NCBI RefSeq assembly: GCF_014650455.1
Contig: NZ_BMUZ01000007.1
Coordinates: 302,388-366,387 of the forward strand
Direction of reading: 5' to 3'
DNA length: 64,000 nucleotides
From: Streptomyces xanthochromogenes
GTDB taxonomy: Bacteria > Actinomycetota > Actinomycetes > Streptomycetales > Streptomycetaceae
A model generated the notes under the pieces. That model saw nothing but the letters and a program-made list of their open reading frames with translations, had not been told where the DNA came from and ran no database searches. The number at the start of each line of letters is the position of its first letter. Position 1 is the stretch's first letter. The translations under genes were made by a program, and so were the position numbers. This document shows, in pieces, positions 7,826 to 18,595 of the stretch.

Positions 7826-10456
7826 TCAGCGCATGAGCACGCCCGCGCCCTCCCCGGTCGTCCCGGTCGGGCCGGCCACCAGCCCGAGCTCCGCGTGCGT
7901 CGCGAGACGGCGGTGGGCCGGCAGCACCCGGACCGTGTAGCCGAACGGACCCGTCCGGTCGAGCGCGAGGGGCCCCTCGTACATCCAGCGGCCCTCCAGG
8001 TCGGGGCCGCTCGTCGGCTTCAGCGGGAAGGTCTCGGCGTCCGCGATGGTGTCGGCCGCGTCCACCCGGCCCGCCACCGCCTGCACCTCCACGTCCTCGG
8101 GCCCCAGCTCCCCGAGCGCCACCCGGACCTTGAGCGCCAGCGTGGAGCCGAGCTCCGCGGTGCCGTTGGGGGCCGCCACCGGGGCCAGCGCCTCGACGTG
8201 GTCGACCGCGACCCGCGGCCAGGCACTCCGGACCCGCGCCTTCCACTGGGCCAACTCCACGGCGGTGGTGGCGTCGAGGGCCCGGTGGGCCGCGGCGGCC
8301 GGCGCGTACAGACGGGTCACGTACTCCCGCACCATCCGCCCCGCGAGCACCTTGGGGCCGAGCGTGGTGAGGGTCTGGCGGACCATTTCGATCCAGCGGT
8401 CCGGCAGCCCGGCCGCGCCGCGGTCGTAGAAGCGCGGGGCGACCCGGTCCTCGATGAGGTCGTAGAGCGCGTTGGCCTCCAGTTCGTCGCGCCGGTCCTC
8501 GTCGGTGGCCGCGCCGTCGGCGGTCGGGATGGCCCAGCCGAAGTCGGGCTCGAACCACTCGTCCCACCAGCCGTCCAGGACGGACAGGTTGAGGCAGCCG
8601 TTCAGGGCCGCCTTCATGCCGCTCGTCCCGCAGGCCTCCAGGGGGCGCAGCGGGTTGTTGAGCCAGACGTCGCATCCCGGGTAGAGCTTCTGCGCCATCG
8701 CCATGCCGTAGTCGGGCAGGAACACGATCCGGTGGCGCACCCTCGGGTCGTCGGCGAACCGCACCAGTTCCTGCACCAGGCGCTTGCCGCCGTCGTCCGC
8801 CGGGTGCGCCTTGCCCGCGACGACGATCTGCACCGGCCGGGTCGGGTGCAGGAGCAGCTCCATCAGCCGGTCCCGGTCGCGCAGCATCAGCGTGAGCCGC
8901 TTGTACGACGGGACCCGCCGGGCGAAGCCGATGGTGAGGACGTCGGGGCTCAACACCCCGTCGATCCAGCCGAGTTCGGCCGATCCCGCACCACGCTGGC
9001 GCCAGGAGGCGCGCAGCCGCTCGCGGGCCTCGACGACGAGCTGTTCGCGCAGCTCCCTGCGCAGCTCCCAGATCTCGGCGTCCGGGATGTCGGCGACCGC
9101 GTCCCAGCGCTCGGAGCCGCCCACGGTCAGCGCGTCCTCGGTGCGGGTCGCGCCGATCTGGCGGGCACCGAGCCGCATGACCTCGGGCGCCACCCAGGTG
9201 GGGGCGTGCACGCCGTTGGTGACGGAGGTGATCGGCACCTCCTGCGCGTCGAAGCCCGGCCAGAGCCCGGCGAACATCTCCCGGCTGACCGCGCCGTGCA
9301 GGGTCGAGACCCCGTTGGCGCGCTGGGCGAGCCGCAGGCCCATGACGGCCATGTTGAAGAGGTTGGGCTCGCCGCCCTGGTAGGTCTCCATGCCGAGCCG
9401 GAGGATCTTCTCCACGTCGACACCGGGCAGCTCGCCGTCGTCACCGAGGTGGCGGGCGACCAGCTCGCGGTCGAAGCGGTCGATCCCGGCCGGCACCGGG
9501 GTGTGCGTGGTGAACACGGTCCCGGACCGCACCGATTCGAGCGCGGCGTCGAAGTCGAGCCCCTCGCCCGCGAGTTCACGGATGCGTTCGAGCCCGAGGA
9601 ACCCGGCGTGCCCCTCGTTGGTGTGGAACACCTCGGGCGCGGGGTGGCCGGTGAGGCGGCAGTAGGTGCGCACCGCGCGCACCCCGCCGATGCCGAGCAG
9701 CATCTCCTGGAGCAGCCGGTGCTCGCTGCCGCCGCCGTAGAGCCGGTCGGTGACGTCGCGCTCGCCGGGCGCGTTCTCCTCGACGTCGGAGTCGAGCATG
9801 AGCAGCGGCACCCGGCCGACCCGGGCCTGCCAGATGTTGGCGTGCAGGGCGCGCCCGCCGGGCAGGGCGAGCGAGACCCTGGCCGGGCTGCCGTCCTCCT
9901 CCCGCAGGAGCGAGACCGGCAGCTCGTTGGGGTCGAGCAGGGGGTAGTGCTCCTGCTGCCAGCCGTCCCGCGAGAGCGACTGGCGGAAGTAGCCGTGCCG
10001 GTAGAGGAGGCCGACCCCGATGAGCGGTACGCCGAGGTCGCTGGCGGATTTGAGGTGGTCCCCGGCGAGGATGCCGAGGCCGCCGGAGTACTGGGGCAGG
10101 GCCGCGGTGATGCCGAACTCGGGCGAGAAGTACCCGATGGCACAAGGGAGTTCGCCGCTCTGCTCCTGGTACCAGCGGCGGCCGTGCAGATAGTCGTCGA
10201 GGTCGTCGGCCGCGGCGGTGAGCCGACGCAGGAAGCGGCGGTCCTGGGCGAGCGAGTCGAGCCGGGCGGCGCCGACGGAGCCGAGCAGCCGGACCGGGTC
10301 CTCACCCGCCGCCCGCCAGCCGTCGGGGTCCACGGACTGGAAGAGTTCTCTGGTCTCGGTGTGCCAGGACCAGCGCAGATTGCGCGCGAGGTCGCTGAGC
10401 GGCCTCAGGGCGTCGGGCAGGACAGGGCGCACGGTGAATCGACGGATTGCCTTCAC
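7826..10456 (-). CDS. glgP: Alpha-glucan (glycogen/maltodextrin) phosphorylase
   Basis: 876-aa GT35 phosphorylase of the DUF3417-containing bacterial type. The N-terminal domain begins KAIRRFTVRPVLPDALRPL; the pyridoxal-phosphate site is GTSGMKAALNG with Lys at about residue 615. It releases glucose-1-phosphate from alpha-1,4-glucan chains in the cytosol. GTG at 10456 is preferred: AAGGTGG precedes it by a few bases and the longer upstream frame encodes nothing family-like. It is divergent from glgE, so glucan breakdown and synthesis are transcribed from one 356-bp intergenic region. Confidence 0.95.
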   Translation of the reverse strand: MKAIRRFTVRPVLPDALRPLSDLARNLRWSWHTETRELFQSVDPDGWRAAGEDPVRLLGSVGAARLDSLAQDRRFLRRLTAAADDLDDYLHGRRWYQEQSGELPCAIGYFSPEFGITAALPQYSGGLGILAGDHLKSASDLGVPLIGVGLLYRHGYFRQSLSRDGWQQEHYPLLDPNELPVSLLREEDGSPARVSLALPGGRALHANIWQARVGRVPLLMLDSDVEENAPGERDVTDRLYGGGSEHRLLQEMLLGIGGVRAVRTYCRLTGHPAPEVFHTNEGHAGFLGLERIRELAGEGLDFDAALESVRSGTVFTTHTPVPAGIDRFDRELVARHLGDDGELPGVDVEKILRLGMETYQGGEPNLFNMAVMGLRLAQRANGVSTLHGAVSREMFAGLWPGFDAQEVPITSVTNGVHAPTWVAPEVMRLGARQIGATRTEDALTVGGSERWDAVADIPDAEIWELRRELREQLVVEARERLRASWRQRGAGSAELGWIDGVLSPDVLTIGFARRVPSYKRLTLMLRDRDRLMELLLHPTRPVQIVVAGKAHPADDGGKRLVQELVRFADDPRVRHRIVFLPDYGMAMAQKLYPGCDVWLNNPLRPLEACGTSGMKAALNGCLNLSVLDGWWDEWFEPDFGWAIPTADGAATDEDRRDELEANALYDLIEDRVAPRFYDRGAAGLPDRWIEMVRQTLTTLGPKVLAGRMVREYVTRLYAPAAAAHRALDATTAVELAQWKARVRSAWPRVAVDHVEALAPVAAPNGTAELGSTLALKVRVALGELGPEDVEVQAVAGRVDAADTIADAETFPLKPTSGPDLEGRWMYEGPLALDRTGPFGYTVRVLPAHRRLATHAELGLVAGPTGTTGEGAGVLMR

Positions 10457-10812
10457 GCTTCCACCTTTGCAGGGGACGTACGTATCGGGGTGGGCACACC
10501 GCGATGTGCGCCCCTCCTTCACCCCCGAAGGTAGTGCCGACGCGCCCCGTCAACCACAGCGCCTCGCGGCCGGTCCCCCGGATTCCGCTTTCCCGCACCA
10601 CCACCCTGATGGCCCGTCACGAATAAGCCATGCAGGCGGAGTTCACGTCGCCGCCGGGGGAACCCGGAGTGCTCATCTGTCCGAAACCGTTACGCGCAGG
10701 TAGTTAACAAGCTGCCGGAATGCCCACCCGTACACCGTGGAAGGCTCATCCGGTAACGCATTCCCGCAGTCTCTCCCGCACGCCATTCGAGTGAACGCGG
10801 ACAGGAGCGGCC
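10457..10812. promoter_or_regulatory. glgP-glgE divergent intergenic region
   Basis: 356 bp with no convincing gene between two divergent starts. It must hold both promoters. The stretch around 10680-10710 (CCGAAACCGTTACG then GTAGTTAAC) is AT-richer than its surroundings and is the likeliest promoter area, but I cannot fix -10/-35 boxes. AGGAG at about 10802-10806 is the glgE ribosome site. Confidence 0.45.
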
Positions 10813-12908
10813 ATGCCCGCAGCCGGTCAGCCGTCAACGGAGCAGCTAAAAAGGACAGATTCCCGCAAACGCGGCAAACCCTACCAATCACCCGCAGGTG
10901 AGCCCGTGAACCCGAACCCGTCAATCGGCCGCATTCCCGTCCTCGACGTACGCCCCGCCGTCGAGTGCGGCACCAGGCCCGCCAAGGCGGTGACCGGGGA
11001 GAGCTTCCAGGTCACCGCCACCGTCTTCCGCGAGGGCCACGACGCCGTCGCCGCCAATGTGGTGCTCAGAGATCCCGGTGGGCGCCCGGGCCCCTTCACT
11101 CCCATGCGCGAACTCGCCCCCGGCACCGACCGCTGGGGCGCCGAGGTCTGCGCCGGGGCCGAGGGCCGCTGGACGTACACCGTCGAGGCCTGGAGCGACC
11201 CGGTCGCGACCTGGCGCCACCACGCGGGCATCAAGATCCCGGCCCGCCAGGACACCGAGCTCGTCCTGGCCGAGGGCGCGGCGCTGTACGAGCGGGCCGC
11301 CGCCGGGGTGCCCAAGACCAAGGGCCGGCGCGAGGCGGTGCTCGCCGCGGTGGACGCCCTGCGCGATGCGAGCCGCACCCCCGCGGCCCGGCTCGCGGCC
11401 GCCCTCGCGCCGGAGGTGGACGCCGCCCTCGCCACCCACCCGCTGCGCGATCTGGTCACCGCCTCGGACCCGATGCCGCTGCTCGTCGAGCGCGAGCGCG
11501 CCCTGTTCGGCTCCTGGTACGAGCTGTTCCCGCGCTCGGAGGGAGCCGTGGTCAAGGCGCGCGGCAAGCCGGTCTCGGGCACCTTCCGCACGGCGGCCGA
11601 GCGGCTTCCCGCGGTCGCCGCGATGGGCTTCGACATCGTCTATCTGCCGCCGATCCATCCCATCGGCACCACCCACCGCAAGGGCGCCAACAATTCCCTG
11701 ACGGCTAGGAAGTGGGACGTCGGCGTCCCCTGGGCGATCGGCTCGGCGGACGGCGGCCACGACGCGGTCCACCCCGACCTCGGCACCCTGGACGACTTCG
11801 ACGCCTTCGTGGGCGCCGCCCGCGATCTGCGTCTGGAGGTGGCCCTCGACTTCGCGCTCCAGTGCTCCCCCGACCACCCCTGGGTGCAGAAGCACCCGGA
11901 GTGGTTCCACCACCGGGCGGACGGGACGATCGCGTACGCCGAGAACCCGCCGAAGAAGTACCAGGACATCTATCCGATCGCCTTCGACGAGGACATGCCG
12001 GGCCTGATCGAGGAGACCGTCCGGCTGCTGCGGTTCTGGATGGGGCACGGCGTGCGGATCTTCCGCGTCGACAACCCCCACACCAAGCCGGTGGTCTTCT
12101 GGGACAAGGTCATCGCCGAGATCAACGGCTCCGACCCGGACGTGATCTTCCTGGCCGAGGCGTTCACCCGGCCCGCGATGATGCACACGCTCGGCAAGAT
12201 CGGGTTCCAGCAGTCCTACACGTACTTCACCTGGCGCAACAGCAAGCACGAGCTCACCGAATACGTCACCGAACTGGCGGGCGAGAGCGCGCCCTACATG
12301 CGGCCCAATTTCTTCGTGAACACGCCGGACATCCTGCACGGCTACCTCCAGGAGGGCGGCCGTCCGGCCTTCGAGGTGCGGGCCGTGCTCGCCGCGACCC
12401 TCTCCCCCACCTGGGGCGTCTACGCCGGCTACGAGCTGTGCGAGAACGCCCCGGCCAAGCCGGGCAGCGAGGAGTACCTGGACTCGGAGAAGTACCAACT
12501 CCGGCCCCGCGAATGGGAGTCGGCCGAGCGCTCGGGCCGCTCCATCGCTCCCCTGATCACCACCCTCAACCGCATCAGGCGTCGCCATCCGGCGCTGCGG
12601 CAGCTGCGCTCGGTCCACTTCCACGAGACGGACAACGACGCGCTGATCGCCTACAGCAAGCGCTCGGGATCGAACACCGTTGTGGTGGTCGCCAACCTCG
12701 ACCCCCACCACACCCAGGAGGCCACGGTCTCGTTGGACATGCCGGCGCTCGGCCTCGCATGGGACGAGACCGTCCCGGTGCGCGACGAGCTCACCGGAGA
12801 GACCTACCACTGGGGCAGGGCCAACTACGTGCGCCTAGAGCCGGGCCGAGCGCCCGCGCACATCCTGGTCCTGCGACCGTCCCCGCCGATCGGAGGGTCA
12901 CCCACACC

Positions 12909-12912
<4 letters not shown>
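10813..12912 (+). CDS. glgE: Alpha-1,4-glucan:maltose-1-phosphate maltosyltransferase
   Basis: 699-aa GH13_3 enzyme. It transfers maltosyl units from maltose-1-phosphate to alpha-glucan ends. Domains: N-terminal dimerisation domain with GRIPVLDVRP start (about 37-210), then the catalytic barrel with IHPIGTTHRKG, nucleophile D420 (RIFRVDNPHTKP), acid/base E449 (IFLAEAF) and the third Asp in NTPDIL, then a C-terminal beta domain. The sequence closely follows S. coelicolor GlgE1 as I remember it. ATG 10813 has AGGAG 6-7 nt upstream; the first 35 residues are poorly conserved. The stop overlaps the treS start by 4 nt, indicating co-translation. Confidence 0.97.
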
Positions 12913-14648
<1,736 letters not shown>

Positions 14649-14791
14649 CCGTCGCCCGGGGCGGGGCGGTTTCCACCGCTCCGCCCGGGGCACTCTGAAA
14701 GCCGAACCCCGCGCGCCGCCGGACAGCTTCTCGTGCAATCCGGGACACTCTGCGCAAATCGATTGTGTGCCCGGGGAAAGGATGCGCCGCC

Positions 14792-16159
14792 ATGCCGAAG
14801 GCCGCACCGCCCCGTACCACCGGCCTCCCAGCCACCCGGCTGCTGACCTCGCTCGCCCCGCTTCTGCACGAATGGCTGCCCCGGCAGCGCTGGTTCGCGG
14901 GCAAGGGGCGGCCCGTGACCGACTTCGTGCTGCTCACCGCGACCGAGCTGCTGCCCGGCTTCCTGCACCTGCTCGTCCGCGCCGAGCACGCGCCCCTGGC
15001 GCTGCCCGCGGATGCGGCGCCGGGGCCGGCCGACTGCTACCAGCTCCTGATCGGCGTGCGCGACCAGCTCCCGCCGCGGCTCGCCCCCGCCCTCATCGGC
15101 CGCGCGACCCAGGGCCCGCTGGCCGGGCGGACGGTCTACGACGCCCTCCAGGACCCGCAGTCCGCGGCCCTGCTCCTGGAGCGGCTGCGCACCCCGGGCT
15201 CGGTCGGCCCGCTCAGCTTCGAGCACGACCCCGAGGTGACGATCCCGCCGGGACTCGCGCCGCGCCTGCTCGGCGTGGAGCAGTCCAACTCCTCGCTGGT
15301 GTACGGAGATACGTTCATTCTCAAGGTGTTCCGGCGGGTGCAGCCGGGCGTCAACCCGGATCTGGAACTGCCGTGGGCCCTGGCCCGCCAGGGCTGTGCC
15401 CGGGTGCCGGCGCCCGCCGCCTGGTTCCGCACCTCCGAGCCGGAGGCGGCCACCCTCGGCGTGCTCCAGCCGTTCCTGCGCGGCGCCGACGACGGCTGGA
15501 CCCTGGCGCTCGCCTCGCTCGCCCAGGACCGGCCCTTCACCCGGCAGGCGTTCGAGCTCGGGCAGGCCACCGCCGAGGTGCACCTGGCCCTGGCCGACGC
15601 CTTCCCGCCGGTCACCCTCGGCCGTCCGCAGACGGCCGCGATCGCCGCCGCGATGACGGAGCGCCTGGACGCCACCGCCCAGGCGGTGCCCGCGCTCGCG
15701 CCCCACGTATCCGGACTGCGGGCCGCGTTCGAGGCGGTCGCCGCCCTCGATTCGGCGGGCACGGCGCAGCGCGTGCACGGCGATCTGCACCTGGGCCAGG
15801 CACTGCGGCCCGCCGACGGGTCCTGGTCGGTGATCGACTTCGAGGGCGAGCCGGCCCGCCCGCTCGCCGAGCGCCGCCGCCCCCAGCCACCCGTCCGCGA
15901 CGTCGCGGGCATGCTCCGCTCCTTCGACTACGCGTCCTGCACCGCGCGGCCCCCGAACCCGCAGTGGGCCAAGGAGTGCCGGGCCGCCTACTGCGACGGA
16001 TACGCGGCCCGGGCGGGCTCGGACCCGCGCGACGCCCCCGAGCTGCTGCGCGCGTACGAGACCGACAAGGCGGTGTACGAGGTGCTCTACGAGGCCCGGC
16101 ACCGACCCGACTGGCTGCCCGTGCCCATGGCGGCGGTCCGCCGTCTGGCCGGTGCCTGA
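14792..16159 (+). CDS. pep2: Maltokinase
   Basis: 455-aa maltokinase (Mak/Pep2), which phosphorylates maltose to maltose-1-phosphate, the GlgE donor. Features: N-terminal cap with LPRQRWFAGKGRPV typical of the family, an aminoglycoside-phosphotransferase-like kinase fold, the catalytic loop VHGDLHLGQAL (about 329-339) and metal-binding VIDFEGEPARPLAERR. ATG 14792 is preceded by GGGGAAAGGA; a GTG 27 nt upstream is possible but has no ribosome site. It follows treS after 143 bp and precedes glgB by 39 bp, so the pathway genes form one block. Confidence 0.95.
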   Translation: MPKAAPPRTTGLPATRLLTSLAPLLHEWLPRQRWFAGKGRPVTDFVLLTATELLPGFLHLLVRAEHAPLALPADAAPGPADCYQLLIGVRDQLPPRLAPALIGRATQGPLAGRTVYDALQDPQSAALLLERLRTPGSVGPLSFEHDPEVTIPPGLAPRLLGVEQSNSSLVYGDTFILKVFRRVQPGVNPDLELPWALARQGCARVPAPAAWFRTSEPEAATLGVLQPFLRGADDGWTLALASLAQDRPFTRQAFELGQATAEVHLALADAFPPVTLGRPQTAAIAAAMTERLDATAQAVPALAPHVSGLRAAFEAVAALDSAGTAQRVHGDLHLGQALRPADGSWSVIDFEGEPARPLAERRRPQPPVRDVAGMLRSFDYASCTARPPNPQWAKECRAAYCDGYAARAGSDPRDAPELLRAYETDKAVYEVLYEARHRPDWLPVPMAAVRRLAGA

Positions 16160-16198
16160 ACCCGCCCTGGAATGACGCCACTTGAGGAGGCCGACCCC

Positions 16199-18532
16199 GT
16201 GACCCCCCGCCCCGCCCGCAACTCCTCCGAGCCCGCTCCCGGCACCGCCGAACCCGTGGCGGCGGCGAAGCCCGCCAAGGCCCCGGCGAAGTCGGCCAAG
16301 GCGCCGGCCAAGGCCGCCAAGAAGCCGCCCGCGCCGCGCCGGGCCGCGAGTCGCGGCGTACGGCCCGCCCCCGCCCTGGACGCTGCGGAACGGGGCCGCC
16401 TGCTCGCGGGCGGGCACCACGACCCGCACTCCCTGCTCGGCGCGCATCCCCTGCGCGGCGGGGTGGTGTTCCGGGCGCTGCGCCCGTTCGCGGAGGCCGT
16501 GACCGTGCTCGGCAAGGGGCTGCGCGCCGAGCTCCACAACGACGGCGACGGGCTGTTCTCCGGGGTGCTGCCGCTGAGCGAGATCCCCGAGTACACCCTG
16601 CTCGTCAGCTACGCGGACGCCGAGATCGAGGTGCAGGACCCGTACCGCTTCCTGCCCTCGCTCGGCGACCTCGACCTGTATCTGATCGGCGAGGGCCGCC
16701 ACGAGGAGCTGTGGACGGCCCTGGGCGCCCGCCCCATGAGCCACCAGGGCGTGACCGGCACCCGCTTCACCGTCTGGGCCCCCAATGCCCAAGGCGTGCG
16801 TGTGACCGGGGACTTCAGCTACTGGAACGGCACCGCGCACCCCATGCGTTCGCTCGGCTCGACCGGGGTGTGGGAGCTGTTCCTGCCGGGGGTCGGCGAC
16901 GGGGCGCTGTACAAGTTCGAGATCATGCGGCCCGACGGCAGCCACACCCTGCGGGCCGACCCGATGGCCCAGCGCACGGAGGTGCCGCCCGCCAACGCCT
17001 CGATCGTCACCGAGTCGCACCACGTCTGGCGCGACCAGGAGTGGATGGCACGGCGGTCCGCGCGGCCGGTGCACGAGGCCCCGTTCTCCGTCTACGAGGT
17101 CCATCTGGCTTCCTGGCGGCCCCGTTTGACGTACCGCCAGCTGGCCGACCAGCTTCCGGCCTACGTCAAAGACCTCGGTTTCACGCATGTGGAGTTCCTG
17201 CCGGTGGCGGAGCATCCCTACGGCGGATCGTGGGGCTATCAGGTCACCGGCTTCTACGCGCCCACGTCCCGGATGGGCACGCCCGACGACTTCCGCTTCC
17301 TGGTGGACGCGCTGCACGAGGCGGGCATCGGGGTGCTCGTGGACTGGGTGCCCGCGCACTTCCCCAAGGACGACTGGGCGCTGGCCGAGTTCGACGGGCG
17401 CACCCTGTACGAGCACGAGGACCCGCTGCGGGCCGAGCACCCCGACTGGGGCACCCTGGAGTTCGACTACGGCCGCAAGGAGGTCCGCAACTTCCTTGTG
17501 GCGAACGCCACTTACTGGTGCGAGGAGTTCCACGTCGACGGGCTGCGGGTCGACGCGGTGGCCTCCATGCTCTATCTGGACTACTCACGCGAGCACGGCG
17601 AGTGGACCCCCAACGAGCACGGCGGCCGCGAGAACCTGGACGCGGTGGCGTTCCTTCAGGAGATGAACGCGACGGTCTACCGGCGCTGCCCGGGCGTCGT
17701 GACCGTCGCGGAGGAGTCCACGGCCTGGGACGGGGTGACCCGCCCCACCGACCACGGCGGCCTGGGCTTCGGCCTGAAGTGGAACATGGGCTGGATGCAC
17801 GACTCGCTGGGCTACGTCCAGCACGAGCCGGTGCACCGCAAGTACCACCACAGCGAGATGACGTTCTCGATGGTGTACGCGTACAGCGAGAACTACGTAC
17901 TGCCGATCTCGCACGACGAGGTGGTCCACGGCAAGCGGGCCCTGGTGTCGAAGATGCCCGGTGACTGGTGGCAGCAGCGCGCCACCCACCGCGCCTACCT
18001 CGGCTTCATGTGGGCCCACCCCGGCAAGCAACTCCTGTTCATGGGCCAGGAGTTCGCACAGGGCGCCGAGTGGTCGGAGGGCCACGGCCCGGACTGGTGG
18101 CTGCTCGACCCCTCCTACGGTGCGGAGTCGGACCACCGGGGCGTCCGCGACCTGGTGCGCGATCTGAACACGGTGTACGCGGCGCAGCCCGCGCTGTGGG
18201 AGCGCGACACCGATCCGTCGGGCTTCTCGTGGGTGGCGGGCGACGCGGCCGAGGACAACGTGTTCGCGTTCCTGCGCCACGACGCCTCGGGCGCCCCTCT
18301 CCTGTCGGTGTCCAACTTCTCTCCGGTGGTGCGGGCGGAGTACCGGCTGGGCGTGCCGGAGGGGCCTGGTGCCTGGCAGGAGGTCCTCAACACGGACGAG
18401 TCCCGCTACGGAGGAGGCGGCGTCGGCAACCCGGACCCCCTGAAGCCGGAGGCGACCGAGTCCCACGGCCGGCCCACCTCCCTCTCCGTGACGCTGCCGC
18501 CGCTGGCCACGGTCTGGTTCCGGCCGGTGTGA
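16199..18532 (+). CDS. glgB: 1,4-alpha-glucan branching enzyme
   Basis: 777-aa GH13_9 branching enzyme, which adds alpha-1,6 branches to the glucan made by GlgE. Two N-terminal beta modules (about 65-255) precede the barrel with nucleophile D452 (VDGLRVDAVASMLYLDY), E505 (VTVAEEST) and D573 (ISHDEVVHGK), then a C-terminal beta domain. The first ~60 residues are a Lys/Ala/Pro-rich tail (KPAKAPAKSAKAPAKAAKK) outside the conserved enzyme. GTG 16199 is chosen because GAGGAGG lies just upstream; an ATG at 16172 lacks one. It ends the glgE-treS-pep2-glgB block. Confidence 0.95.
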   Translation: MTPRPARNSSEPAPGTAEPVAAAKPAKAPAKSAKAPAKAAKKPPAPRRAASRGVRPAPALDAAERGRLLAGGHHDPHSLLGAHPLRGGVVFRALRPFAEAVTVLGKGLRAELHNDGDGLFSGVLPLSEIPEYTLLVSYADAEIEVQDPYRFLPSLGDLDLYLIGEGRHEELWTALGARPMSHQGVTGTRFTVWAPNAQGVRVTGDFSYWNGTAHPMRSLGSTGVWELFLPGVGDGALYKFEIMRPDGSHTLRADPMAQRTEVPPANASIVTESHHVWRDQEWMARRSARPVHEAPFSVYEVHLASWRPRLTYRQLADQLPAYVKDLGFTHVEFLPVAEHPYGGSWGYQVTGFYAPTSRMGTPDDFRFLVDALHEAGIGVLVDWVPAHFPKDDWALAEFDGRTLYEHEDPLRAEHPDWGTLEFDYGRKEVRNFLVANATYWCEEFHVDGLRVDAVASMLYLDYSREHGEWTPNEHGGRENLDAVAFLQEMNATVYRRCPGVVTVAEESTAWDGVTRPTDHGGLGFGLKWNMGWMHDSLGYVQHEPVHRKYHHSEMTFSMVYAYSENYVLPISHDEVVHGKRALVSKMPGDWWQQRATHRAYLGFMWAHPGKQLLFMGQEFAQGAEWSEGHGPDWWLLDPSYGAESDHRGVRDLVRDLNTVYAAQPALWERDTDPSGFSWVAGDAAEDNVFAFLRHDASGAPLLSVSNFSPVVRAEYRLGVPEGPGAWQEVLNTDESRYGGGGVGNPDPLKPEATESHGRPTSLSVTLPPLATVWFRPV

Positions 18533-18539
18533 GCGGGCA

Positions 18540-18582
18540 CCACCGCGCCCCGGCCGACGACGAGTCGGCCGGGGCGCGGTGG
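18540..18582. terminator. Strong bidirectional hairpin terminator
   Basis: Perfect 19-bp stem (CCACCGCGCCCCGGCCGAC and its complement, loop GACGA) between convergent glgB (ends 18532) and the GH38 gene (ends 18596). It isolates the glucan block from the mannoside locus. Confidence 0.9.
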
Positions 18583-18595
18583 CATGTCCGGGGTC

